Source: CAYLNH01 sp964384625 (GTDB taxonomy: Bacteria > Verrucomicrobiota > Lentisphaeria > JABSQK01). From it: DNA of 31,700 nt. Positions 1-7,375 of the stretch are shown in pieces. The translations under genes and the position numbers were made by a program. How positions within the stretch are numbered: the first letter of the stretch is position 1; the number at the start of each line of letters is the position of its first letter. The notes under the pieces are model-generated. The model did not search any database. It was not told the origin of the DNA and worked only from the letters and a program-made list of their open reading frames with translations. The stretch is from positions 1 through 31,700 of the forward strand of contig CAYLNH010000056.1 in NCBI GenBank assembly GCA_964384625.1, in the 5' to 3' direction.

Positions 1-225
1 ACTAATATAGCACACACCGCGAGAATGTCGCCTATTTGCGTGCCGGATTAATACGACAAGCAACTCAATGAGCGTGAATTTGACCGTGGGGAAGGTGGGC
101 GCCGACACGCCGGCACGAGCGGTTTCCCATCCTCGTCTCCTCCGCCCCGTTTCCTCTCCATCCAGCGTTGCCCCCCTGTTTTGATGGGGATCGCGCATGG
201 CTTTTCTCCTTCTGGTTTAAATATA

Positions 226-265
226 TTCTTTTTGCGGCGGGGTGCAATAGCCGCGGCAAAAAGAA
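226..265. repeat. Inverted repeat / hairpin upstream of ric
   Basis: The left arm TTCTTTTTGCGGC pairs with the right arm GCCGC(GGC)AAAAAGAA, giving about 13 bp with a 3-nt bulge. The T-run is in the 5' arm and the A-run in the 3' arm on both strands, so it does not have the layout of an intrinsic terminator. It may be an operator, a cruciform or an mRNA hairpin; its function is unknown. Confidence 0.5.
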
Positions 266-436
266 ACTCCCACTGCCCAACGAGCGTTGTCCGGCTTGAA
301 TACTTCGGCGGCCTTGTACTGCCAGTCGTCATTGGACACGATCTCAAGGCGTTTCGGGCGACGTCGCTCCTGACGTATCTGACTGCCGGCAGTTTTTGCT
401 GTTCGCCCCCACGGAAAGGCCGTAATTTCGATCGTG

Positions 437-467
437 TTGACATCACCGACGGCGGCTGCCGGAATAC
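437..467 (+). promoter_or_regulatory. Possible sigma-70-like promoter of ric
   Basis: A perfect -35 hexamer TTGACA (437-442) is followed 19 nt later by GAATAC (462-467). The spacing is long and the -10 is poor. The predicted start would leave a leader of about 28 nt before the ATG at 502. This is weak evidence only. Confidence 0.25.
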
Positions 468-501
468 ACGATGGGTCAGCATAGTCAGGGAGATTTGCAT
501 T

Positions 502-1305
502 ATGACGGAACTATTGGATCGACCAATCGGGGAGATCGTGGATGAAGACATCCGCCGGGCCATTGTCTTTGAGGAGTATGGTCTGGACTTCTGCTGCAAC
601 GACCGGCCGCGCTTACGCGAGGTCTGCGACCGCCGCGGTATCAACCCGGAGCAGGTCCTCAAGCGGCTTGAGAACCTGACGGCGCAAGCGCCGCAACTGG
701 ACGAGGTCGACGGCCTCAGTCCGACGGAATTGGTGGAACATATCACCCGGCAGCACCATGATTTTCTGCGGCGCAAACTGCCGCAGATTGAGGGGGTGTT
801 GACGCGGGTCAATCGCACGCACAGAGAGCGGCATCCGGAACTGCAGGACCTGCTGGAGCAGTTTCAGGTCTTTCGGGCGGAGATCGAAGAGCACCTGTAT
901 AAGGAAGAGGAAATCCTCTTTCCGCACATCAAGCTGCTTGAGATCGCCTTCCGCATCGGTTCGGTGCCGCCGCAGAGCTGTTTCCAGACAGTGCGTCAGC
1001 CCATCGCGGTCATGGAAGACGATCACGACCGGGCGCAGTCGACCATGAATCGGCTGCGGTCGCTGGCCAACGATTTCAAGCCGCCGCCCGCCGCCTGCAA
1101 TTCCTGGCGGCTGGCGATGCATGAGTTGGCGGAGCTCGAGCAGGACATGAATATCCACATGGCCAAAGAGGACTTCGTTCTGCATCGCCTGGCCAAGGAA
1201 ATGGAAGACATCATCAAGGAGGCCCGGCGCAGCAACAGCCGCATCTCGGCGGTCTTGCGGCGGATCAAACGGGAGCGTCAGGCGGACGACGAGACCGGCG
1301 AATAA
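502..1305 (+). CDS. ric: RIC/ScdA/YtfE-type di-iron repair protein
   Basis: 267 aa. Proteins of this family are cytoplasmic di-iron proteins that protect or repair Fe-S clusters and handle nitric oxide during nitrosative stress. Residues 1-55 form the ScdA_N (DUF542) domain: an IGEIV-type opening, then EYGLDFCCN with the paired cysteines C31 and C32. From about residue 75 to 230 is a hemerythrin-like four-helix domain with the expected ligand pattern: H85/H86, H131 and E135 (EEHLYKEEE), H175 (EDDHD), and H219 and E223 (IHMAKED). The start at 502 is chosen because DUF542 begins there and an AGGGAG ribosome site lies about 9 nt upstream; the frame is open further upstream but that part has no family match. 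NrfA makes and reduces NO as a side activity, so placement beside nrfHA fits a protective role. The family assignment is strong; the exact substrate is inferred. Confidence 0.92.
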   Translation: MTELLDRPIGEIVDEDIRRAIVFEEYGLDFCCNDRPRLREVCDRRGINPEQVLKRLENLTAQAPQLDEVDGLSPTELVEHITRQHHDFLRRKLPQIEGVLTRVNRTHRERHPELQDLLEQFQVFRAEIEEHLYKEEEILFPHIKLLEIAFRIGSVPPQSCFQTVRQPIAVMEDDHDRAQSTMNRLRSLANDFKPPPAACNSWRLAMHELAELEQDMNIHMAKEDFVLHRLAKEMEDIIKEARRSNSRISAVLRRIKRERQADDETGE

Positions 1306-1437
1306 CGCGTCACCCCTGCCGGGGAACAGCGATCTGCCGGAGAGGAAGCCGTTCTGATTTTTGCGGCCGCGGACTTGACAGGGGCGTCGGCGAGGTGCAG
1401 GTAATCCAAATCATAACAAACTGAAGATTAAGTATTT
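1306..1437 (+). promoter_or_regulatory. Intergenic region with weak promoter elements
   Basis: This 131-nt spacer contains a perfect TTGACA at 1375-1380, but no good -10 at standard spacing (TAATCC at 1402-1407 is about 21 nt away). A small CCCC/GGGG hairpin follows the ric stop but has no T-run. It is the likely promoter region for the lipoprotein-ccsBA pair; the evidence is weak. Confidence 0.2.
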
Positions 1438-2067
1438 GTGATACCTGTTAGCGCGCTTCTTCAGATTCGCCGGCTTGCCGGAACAGCTGCCATTTGCGTG
1501 ACGGCGGTAGTGGGAATCGGGTTGCTGTTCAGCCTGTGCGGCTGCCGCCGTGACAAGATCCGGACCCATCGCGTACGTAAACCGGCCGCGGTTTCGGGAC
1601 CGGCTCTGACGGGCCAGGCGCTGGCTGACGATCTGACCTGGACGGTGCCGGCGGACTGGAACGAGATGTCCGCGGCCGACAGTTCGTTGCGGGCCGCGAG
1701 CTATCGCATCGGCGCCGGCGAGTCGGCGGTTCGGGTCACGGTTACCGCGCTTCGCGGGGCTGCCGGCGGGGTGGACGCGAACGTCAACCGCTGGCGCCGT
1801 CAACTCAATTTGCCGGCAGTATCCGGGCAGCAGCTCCGCCCGGCGACGTGGTCGGTGCGGACACCGGTGGGCGTTGCGACGGTGGTTGACGTCGGCGGGC
1901 CGGCGGCGCCGGCGGCGGGGCAGGGGATCCTGGCGGCGATCCTGCCGGCCGGCAACCGGACCTGGTTCATCAAGATCGCGGCCCCGCAGCAATGGATCGC
2001 GAGCCGCGGCAAGGAGGTCCTTGCCGCCTTTCTCAAGACCTTCCGCCGACGCCGGGCGGCGCCATGA
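1438..2067 (+). CDS. Putative lipoprotein of unknown function coupled to ccsBA
   Basis: 209 aa, starting with GTG; no ATG is available before the conserved part. The N-terminus has a hydrophobic segment (about residues 15-35) ending in LCGC, a plausible though non-canonical lipobox followed by RRDK, so it may be a membrane-anchored periplasmic lipoprotein. The mature part has a WTVPADW motif near residue 67, a central NVNRWRRQLNLP motif near residue 115 and a late TWFIKI motif. I recall similar short proteins from other PVC bacteria, but no function is known to me. The stop codon overlaps the ccsBA start (ATGA at 2064-2067), so the two are probably translationally coupled. A role in cytochrome c assembly is inference from position only. 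Confidence 0.75.
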   Translation: MIPVSALLQIRRLAGTAAICVTAVVGIGLLFSLCGCRRDKIRTHRVRKPAAVSGPALTGQALADDLTWTVPADWNEMSAADSSLRAASYRIGAGESAVRVTVTALRGAAGGVDANVNRWRRQLNLPAVSGQQLRPATWSVRTPVGVATVVDVGGPAAPAAGQGILAAILPAGNRTWFIKIAAPQQWIASRGKEVLAAFLKTFRRRRAAP

Positions 2068-5060
2068 AACGAATGCTGAAGATCCTGGGCTCCCTGCGGC
2101 TGACAATCCTCCTGCTGGCCGTGACCATGGCGCTGGTGCTGTGGGGCACCTTCGCCTGTCTGGACGCCAGTGTTTACGAAGTCAAACAACGTTTCTTTGA
2201 GTCATTCGTCGTGGTTGTACCCGTCGGCGGCATACGGGTGCCGGTGCTGCCGGGCGGCTATGTCATCGGCGCCTTGCTGGGGCTGAACCTGCTCGCCGCC
2301 GGCCTGGTCCGCGGCCGGCGATCCGTCGGTTTGCTGCTGATTCATCTCGGTCTGATCGTGCTGATCGCCGGCCTGATGCTGAGCGCGGCAATGACCGTCG
2401 ACGGCCAGGTGGTCCTGAACGAAGGCGGCAGGCGCAATTACGCGGTCAATCCGCGAACCTGCGAGATTGCCGTGACCCGCGATGTCTCCGCGACGGCAGA
2501 AGAGGTCACGGTGATTCCGGCAGCCGTGTTTGAGCGGCGGCGTCACCTTGCGACTGCGGCCTTGCCCTTTCGCATCGAAGTGCACCGGGTTTATCCGCGT
2601 TCGCAGGTGGCGCAACTTGATGTACTCGGTCCCGCCGCCCGCTCGCCGGCAACCCGCGGCGCCGGCCGCAAACTGGCGGTGCGCGCCGTACCGCCGGAGC
2701 ATCCCGAGCACCAGTCGATGGCGCCGTCGGTCCTGCTCGAACTGTGGCGGGGTGAGCGATCGCTGGGCACCTGGCTGCTGTCGGCGGCGCCGGTGTTGGG
2801 CCGGGCCGGGGTCTTGCCGTATCCGGTTCAGACCGTTCTCGTGGATGGCGACGTGTTCCGGCTCGCACTGCGGCCGCAGCGATACTATCTGAACTTCACG
2901 CTGCAGCTCAACGATTTCCAGCGCGAGACCTATCCGGGCAGCGAGATCCCCCGGAGTTTTTCCAGTGACGTGACGATCATCGACGCGGCCGGCGACCGCC
3001 GGGAGGCGTTGATCTACATGAATCACCCCCTGTCTCACGGCGGCTGGACCTTCTATCAGGCCGGTTTCCGCAATCAGGATCGGACGTCGGTTCTGCAGGC
3101 CGTCCGCAACCCGGGCTGGCCCATCCCGTACATCGCCTGTGTCCTCACGGCGCTCGGGCTTGTCTGGCATCTGGGCGGCCGCTGGTTGCGCCGCCGGTCG
3201 GCGACGACCGCGGACCCGGCGGCCGCAGCCGCGGACAGCTCGCGTTGGCCCTGGCTGCCGGCGGGCATCGCGGCACTGGCGGCCGTCATCGCTTTGCTGC
3301 CGACGCCCGGCCGGCAGTCGGCGGCATTCGATCTGGATGCTCTCGGCCGACTGCCGGTACAGCAGGGCGGCCGCTTCAAGCCGCTGGATACGGTGGCGCG
3401 CAACGCCCTGCTGCGACTCCACGGTCGGCAACGCCTGAAGACCGCCGACGGCAGGCAGTCGGCCATGGAGTGGCTGGCGGAGGTCCTGTTTCGCCCGGCC
3501 GCGGCGGACCGGCGAGCTGTCTTTCTGATCGACAATCCGGAAGTGTTGGGATTTCTCGGGCTGCAGCAGGACGGCCGCTACTACAGCTTTCAGCAGCTCC
3601 AGCCGCGGGTGGCGGCATTGGAGTCGTTCGTTGTGGGGCATACCGGCAAACGACGGCCGCCGACCGACTTCGGGGGCGCCCTGCAGCAGCTTCACCAACG
3701 GATCAGTCTGTACCGTCGACTGCAGGCCGCCCTGGACCCCGGACCACAGTTTGACCTCGCCGAGTTCGAGCATCGTCTGCCGGCATTCCAGGCGGCCTTG
3801 TCGGCGACGCCGCCGCCGGCCGCCGGCCGAGCCGAGCCACCGCGTGCGGTTCCGCCGGATCTGCAGCTGCAGGGACTGGCCCTGGCGGCGCAGTTTGAGC
3901 GCAACGCGGACGCCGCCTACTTCCGGGCGATTCCGTCATCCGGCGGCTGGCAAGCGCCGGGCGAGGCGCTGGCGGCGGCTCTGGCAGGCCGGCCGCTGCC
4001 CTCGAGCCTGCGGCAGTATGACACCCTGCGCCGCACGTACGGCATCGATGCGGCGGCCTTCAACGAAGGTGTGGCCGCGTTGGCCCGGCGGCTGCAACGC
4101 GAGGAGCAGGCGTATCGGCGAGCAGCCCGTGAATACCGCTTCAACCAGGCAAACCCTTTCCGCCTGGCGATGATCATCTACCTGGTCTGCTTTCTGCTGG
4201 TCCTGACCAGCTGGCTGTGGAAGCCGGAGTTCTTCGGACCGGCGGCGCGGCGCCTGCTGTTGCCGGCGCTGGCCGTTCACACGCTGGGGATCCTCTGGCG
4301 CGCCTGGCTGCAGGGACACGTGCCGGTGGCGAATCTCTATAGCTCGGCCGTTGCCGTCGGCTGGGGCGCTGTCGTGCTGAGTTTGTACATTGAGCGCCGG
4401 CAGCGCCAAGGCGTCGGAACGGCGGCCGCGGCGTTGATCGGTTTTGCCACGCTGATCATCGCCGGTCATCTGGCCCGCAGCGGCGACACGATGGGCATGC
4501 TGCGGGCAGTATTGCGGACGAATTTCTGGTTGACCGCCCACGTGCTGACCATCATTCTCGGTTACAGCGGGGCCTTCCTCGCCGGCGCCCTCGGCGCCCT
4601 CGGCATTATCCGCCGCCTGTGTCGCCGGACCGCAGCGGCAGCGGACAGGGAGCTGGGCCGGCTCATCTTCGGGGTCTTGGGGTTTGCGCTGTTCTTCGCC
4701 TACGTCGGCACCGTCCTCGGCGGCATCTGGGCGGATCAGGCCTGGGGCCGCTTCTGGGGGTGGGACCCCAAAGAGAACGGTGCTCTGCTGGTAATTCTCT
4801 GGTTGTCGATCGCACTCCACGCCAAAGCGGCCGGACTGGTCCGCGCCCGCGGCCTGATGATGCTCGCCGTCGGCGGCAATATCGTCACCGCCTTTGCCTG
4901 GTTCGGCGTCAACATGCTCGGCGTCGGCCTGCACAGCTACGGGTTTATGAGCGGCGGCCTTCCCTGGCTGCTGGGATTTGTGCTGAGTCAGGTGCTGTTG
5001 CTCGGAATGGCCGCGGCGGTGAAGTTCGAAGAGCCGCCGGCAACTTCGGCGCCCGTCTGA
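2064..5060 (+). CDS. ccsBA: Fused ResB-CcsA cytochrome c synthase (CcsBA/NrfI-like)
   Basis: 998 aa. This is a system II cytochrome c synthase, which moves heme across the membrane and attaches it to CXXCH/CXXCK motifs of apocytochromes. The ResB part (about 1-380) has an N-terminal membrane segment, two more near 65-110, a large periplasmic section and a fourth segment near 355. A further segment near 400 is followed by about 290 residues of soluble sequence opening with GRLPVQQGGRFKPLDTVARN, typical of bacterial CcsBA fusions. From about residue 700 comes the multi-spanning CcsA part with the tryptophan-rich motif WGRFWGWDPKENGALL (about 894-909) and periplasmic histidines in GHVPVANLYSS and GLHSYGF. 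The start at 2064 overlaps the upstream stop; an earlier in-frame start would lie within the upstream gene and lacks similarity. Its place directly before nrfHA suggests it matures NrfH/NrfA, as NrfI does in Wolinella. Specificity for CXXCK is inferred, not visible. Confidence 0.95.
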   Translation: MKRMLKILGSLRLTILLLAVTMALVLWGTFACLDASVYEVKQRFFESFVVVVPVGGIRVPVLPGGYVIGALLGLNLLAAGLVRGRRSVGLLLIHLGLIVLIAGLMLSAAMTVDGQVVLNEGGRRNYAVNPRTCEIAVTRDVSATAEEVTVIPAAVFERRRHLATAALPFRIEVHRVYPRSQVAQLDVLGPAARSPATRGAGRKLAVRAVPPEHPEHQSMAPSVLLELWRGERSLGTWLLSAAPVLGRAGVLPYPVQTVLVDGDVFRLALRPQRYYLNFTLQLNDFQRETYPGSEIPRSFSSDVTIIDAAGDRREALIYMNHPLSHGGWTFYQAGFRNQDRTSVLQAVRNPGWPIPYIACVLTALGLVWHLGGRWLRRRSATTADPAAAAADSSRWPWLPAGIAALAAVIALLPTPGRQSAAFDLDALGRLPVQQGGRFKPLDTVARNALLRLHGRQRLKTADGRQSAMEWLAEVLFRPAAADRRAVFLIDNPEVLGFLGLQQDGRYYSFQQLQPRVAALESFVVGHTGKRRPPTDFGGALQQLHQRISLYRRLQAALDPGPQFDLAEFEHRLPAFQAALSATPPPAAGRAEPPRAVPPDLQLQGLALAAQFERNADAAYFRAIPSSGGWQAPGEALAAALAGRPLPSSLRQYDTLRRTYGIDAAAFNEGVAALARRLQREEQAYRRAAREYRFNQANPFRLAMIIYLVCFLLVLTSWLWKPEFFGPAARRLLLPALAVHTLGILWRAWLQGHVPVANLYSSAVAVGWGAVVLSLYIERRQRQGVGTAAAALIGFATLIIAGHLARSGDTMGMLRAVLRTNFWLTAHVLTIILGYSGAFLAGALGALGIIRRLCRRTAAAADRELGRLIFGVLGFALFFAYVGTVLGGIWADQAWGRFWGWDPKENGALLVILWLSIALHAKAAGLVRARGLMMLAVGGNIVTAFAWFGVNMLGVGLHSYGFMSGGLPWLLGFVLSQVLLLGMAAAVKFEEPPATSAPV

Positions 5061-5082
5061 CATTGTGCTGCCGTCCGGCCGC

Positions 5083-5111
5083 CGCCGCGATTTCCCCGCT
5101 TATCCGCGGCG
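5083..5111 (+). terminator. Possible intrinsic terminator after ccsBA
   Basis: A perfect 7-bp GC-only stem (CGCCGCG/CGCGGCG) with a 15-nt loop is followed by AATTTTCT. The short T-run and long loop make it a modest candidate. It lies 22 nt after the ccsBA stop and before the nrfH regulatory site, consistent with nrfHA being a separate transcription unit. Confidence 0.4.
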
Positions 5112-5177
5112 AATTTTCTGAAATACGCCGGGTTTTCTTGAAAGCACGGCTCCGGCAATCATTGTAGGCAGGCTAAA

Positions 5178-5191
5178 TTGTTTTTAATCAA
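5178..5191 (+). promoter_or_regulatory. FNR/CRP-family binding site upstream of nrfHA
   Basis: TTGTT-TTTA-ATCAA matches the FNR consensus TTGAT-N4-ATCAA at 9 of 10 defined positions with exact 14-bp geometry. Its centre is about 37 bp before the nrfH start codon, in an AT-rich island inside GC-rich DNA. Oxygen- or NO-responsive control of nrf genes by this regulator family is well known. The position relative to the real transcription start is unknown: a class II site would put the start at about the ATG, so the promoter layout is uncertain. Possible core elements are TTGTAG (5162-5167) and TAATCA (5185-5190). Confidence 0.45.
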
Positions 5192-5221
5192 ATATTTAAG
5201 CATCTGGATTACCACAACACC

Positions 5222-5800
5222 ATGAAGTTCCGGCTGATTCGCCTGCTGTGTCTGCTTGATCTGCCGCCGGTGTGGCGCCTGGCGTGTTTCGGCAGTCTGG
5301 GCGTTTGCGTCGGTCTGGGCCTGGTGGTGGCGCGAATGTCCCGCGCCGCGTCATATTTGTCGGACGAACCGCGGACGTGCATCAACTGTCACGTAATGAA
5401 CGACGCGTATATGAGCTGGCAGCACGGCAGTCACGGCAAGGTGGCGAAGTGCGTCGACTGCCACGTCCCGCACAGCAATCCGGTGGCCAAACTGGCGTTC
5501 AAAGGCCGGGACGGCCTGCGGCATTCCTATGTCTTCACGACGCGCACGGAACCGCAGGTGCTGGAGCTTTCGGCGGGCGCGGTTCCCGTGGTCCTGAGCA
5601 ATTGTCTGCGCTGCCACAGCGACCAGGTCAGTATGGTCCGGGTTGCGGCGACGGCAGAGCGGACGTGTTGGGAGTGCCATCAGAACATTCACGGGTCGAC
5701 CCGCAGTCTGTCCGCGTCGCCGCGGGAGATGATGCCGAAGCTGCCGCCGGCCGGACTGCCCGGTTTCGGGCCGAACGACAATACGCGAAATAACCAGTAG
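5222..5800 (+). CDS. nrfH: NrfH tetraheme quinol dehydrogenase (NapC/NirT family)
   Basis: 192 aa. NrfH is a membrane-anchored tetraheme cytochrome c that oxidises menaquinol and passes electrons to NrfA. One N-terminal membrane helix (about 17-37) is followed by four CXXCH motifs: CINCH (53-57), CVDCH (77-81), CLRCH (128-132) and CWECH (149-153). The first is followed by VM, giving M59, the methionine known as an unusual distal ligand of heme 1 in NrfH. The HGSH and HSNP patches between hemes 1 and 2 are typical of the NapC/NrfH family. The start has only a weak ribosome site, but no alternative precedes the membrane helix. nrfA follows after 13 nt, so the two form an operon. Length and motif spacing are normal for NrfH. 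Confidence 0.95.
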   Translation: MKFRLIRLLCLLDLPPVWRLACFGSLGVCVGLGLVVARMSRAASYLSDEPRTCINCHVMNDAYMSWQHGSHGKVAKCVDCHVPHSNPVAKLAFKGRDGLRHSYVFTTRTEPQVLELSAGAVPVVLSNCLRCHSDQVSMVRVAATAERTCWECHQNIHGSTRSLSASPREMMPKLPPAGLPGFGPNDNTRNNQ

Positions 5801-5813
5801 AAGGGATCAGCAT

Positions 5814-7232
5814 ATGAGCGAAGCTCCGAAGGAACGGAAGAAGTTGCCGGCCTGGGTCGGCCCGGTGGTTTTTGTCTTGACGGTAATCGTTGTGGTCCTG
5901 CTGGGGTTGCTGGCGGTTTCAATCAATGAGCGGCGCTGGGAAGCGCAACGGCCGATGATGGTCGTCCGTCCGATCGGCGAATGGGAAACCGACCCCGCCG
6001 TCTGGGGCAGCAACTACCCGCGCGAGTACGAATCCTGGAAGGAGACCGAAGACAGCACGACCCGCACGAAATTCGGGGGGTCCTTTCCGCGGGACTATCT
6101 GGAAAGCGACCCGCGCCAGGTCATCCTCTTCGCCGGATACGGTTTCAGCAAGGACTACAAACAGGCCCGGGGACACGCGCATGCGGCAAGGGACGCCCTG
6201 GAGACTGAACGGACCGACGAAAACACCGTTGCCACCTGCTGGACCTGCAAGAGTCCGAACGTCCCCAAGCTGATGCATGAGATGGGCGTCGACGAATTCT
6301 ACAAATCGAATTTCATGGACTTGAAGGACAAAGTTCTGCATCCAATCAGCTGCCTGGACTGCCACGACCCGAAGACGCTGCAGTTGAACATCAGTCGACC
6401 GGCGTTGCGGGAAGCCTTTGCGGCGCGCAATGAGAAGCTTGCGGATGCCACGCACCAGGAGATGCGCAGTCTGGTCTGCGCCCAGTGCCATGTGGAGTAT
6501 TACTTCCGCGACAAGTACTATCTGACTTTTCCCTGGAAGAAGGGCATGGGCGTCGAAGCCATGATTGAATACTACGACGAACTCGATTTCGTCGACTACG
6601 TCCATCCGATTTCGAAGACGCGGATCATCAAAGCGCAGCATCCGGATTACGAACTGTGGTCGACCGGCGTCCACGCCTATCGCGGCGTCTCGTGTTCGGA
6701 CTGCCACATGCCGTACCGCAGCGAAGGCGGGGTGAAGTATTCCGATCACCACGTGCAGAGCCCTTTGCTGGATATCGACAACAGTTGCGCCGTCTGCCAC
6801 CGTTGGAGCGAAGAAGAAATTCGCAGTCGCGTGGAGGGCATCCAAACCAAGGTCCACAACGCCATGATCCAGGCGGAAGATGCGTTGGTCAAAGGCCATT
6901 TCGACGTCGCCGCCGCCATTGCCGCGGGTGTCGCCGAAGCGGAACTGAAGCCCGTCCGCCGGCTTCTGCGGCACGCGCAATTCCGCTGGGACTATGTTTC
7001 CGCCAGCAACGGCATGGGGTTTCACTCGCCGCAGGAATCCATGCGGATCCTCGGCGACGCCACGAATCAAGCGCAAGAAGCCCGGCTCCGGGCCGCCCGT
7101 CTGCTGGCCCGCAAGGGTTATGTCGGCGAGACCCGCTATCCGGATATATCCACCCGGGACAAGGCCTTCGCGATCGCCCAGCAATACGTCAAGGGCGAAA
7201 CGGCCGCGCCTCTCCTGCCGGAGAAGATGTAG
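5814..7232 (+). CDS. nrfA: NrfA pentaheme ammonia-forming cytochrome c nitrite reductase
   Basis: 472 aa. NrfA reduces nitrite to ammonium with six electrons at a lysine-ligated heme. It has five heme sites: the diagnostic CWTCK (142-146) and the CXXCH motifs CLDCH (180-184), CAQCH (222-226), CSDCH (294-298) and CAVCH (325-329). The CAQCHVEYYF segment carries the active-site tyrosine. KAQHPDYELW (273-282) carries the active-site histidine (H276) and the KAQ pattern of calcium-containing NrfA enzymes. The N-terminus has a hydrophobic helix (about 15-36) that acts as an uncleaved anchor or signal. An AAGGGA ribosome site lies 7 nt before the ATG. It pairs with NrfH, encoded immediately upstream. 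All catalytic features are intact. Confidence 0.97.
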   Translation: MSEAPKERKKLPAWVGPVVFVLTVIVVVLLGLLAVSINERRWEAQRPMMVVRPIGEWETDPAVWGSNYPREYESWKETEDSTTRTKFGGSFPRDYLESDPRQVILFAGYGFSKDYKQARGHAHAARDALETERTDENTVATCWTCKSPNVPKLMHEMGVDEFYKSNFMDLKDKVLHPISCLDCHDPKTLQLNISRPALREAFAARNEKLADATHQEMRSLVCAQCHVEYYFRDKYYLTFPWKKGMGVEAMIEYYDELDFVDYVHPISKTRIIKAQHPDYELWSTGVHAYRGVSCSDCHMPYRSEGGVKYSDHHVQSPLLDIDNSCAVCHRWSEEEIRSRVEGIQTKVHNAMIQAEDALVKGHFDVAAAIAAGVAEAELKPVRRLLRHAQFRWDYVSASNGMGFHSPQESMRILGDATNQAQEARLRAARLLARKGYVGETRYPDISTRDKAFAIAQQYVKGETAAPLLPEKM

Positions 7233-7299
7233 CTGCAATCCGGGGTGGCGGTCAAGCCGATGCTTCGGAAACAGTCTTGAGAATTCCGGACTCCCGGCG

Positions 7300-7324
7300 G
7301 CTGAAAACCAAGGTTGTTTTCAGC
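7300..7324. terminator. Perfect palindrome between convergent nrfA and hemL
   Basis: GCTGAAAAC and GTTTTCAGC form a perfect 9-bp stem around a 7-nt loop (CAAGGTT). It lies between two convergent stop codons (7232 and 7376), so a bidirectional terminator is the natural reading. No T-run follows on either strand, although the 3' arm itself contains TTTT. Function as a terminator is inferred from position. Confidence 0.45.
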
Positions 7325-7375
7325 AATTGCAGCCACTTGCGAGGACGCAGCAGGAAGTGATGCAAAATCTTCGGG

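Larger units (their letters stand above)
1..501. other. Intergenic region upstream of ric
   Basis: No convincing gene is seen here. The open frames on both strands have no family resemblance and are arginine- and serine-rich, as expected of random frames in GC-rich DNA. The region holds an imperfect inverted repeat (226-265) and a weak promoter-like sequence near 437-467. The AT-richer patch around 215-235 stands out from the surrounding GC-rich DNA. Confidence 0.6.

Noticed and set aside
181..501. N-terminal extension of RIC
   Set aside because: The added 107 residues lack similarity, and the ribosome site and conserved domain both support the start at 502.
48..818. Minus strand gene upstream of ric
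   Set aside because: It overlaps the conserved N-terminal domain of RIC and is arginine/serine-rich without recognisable features.
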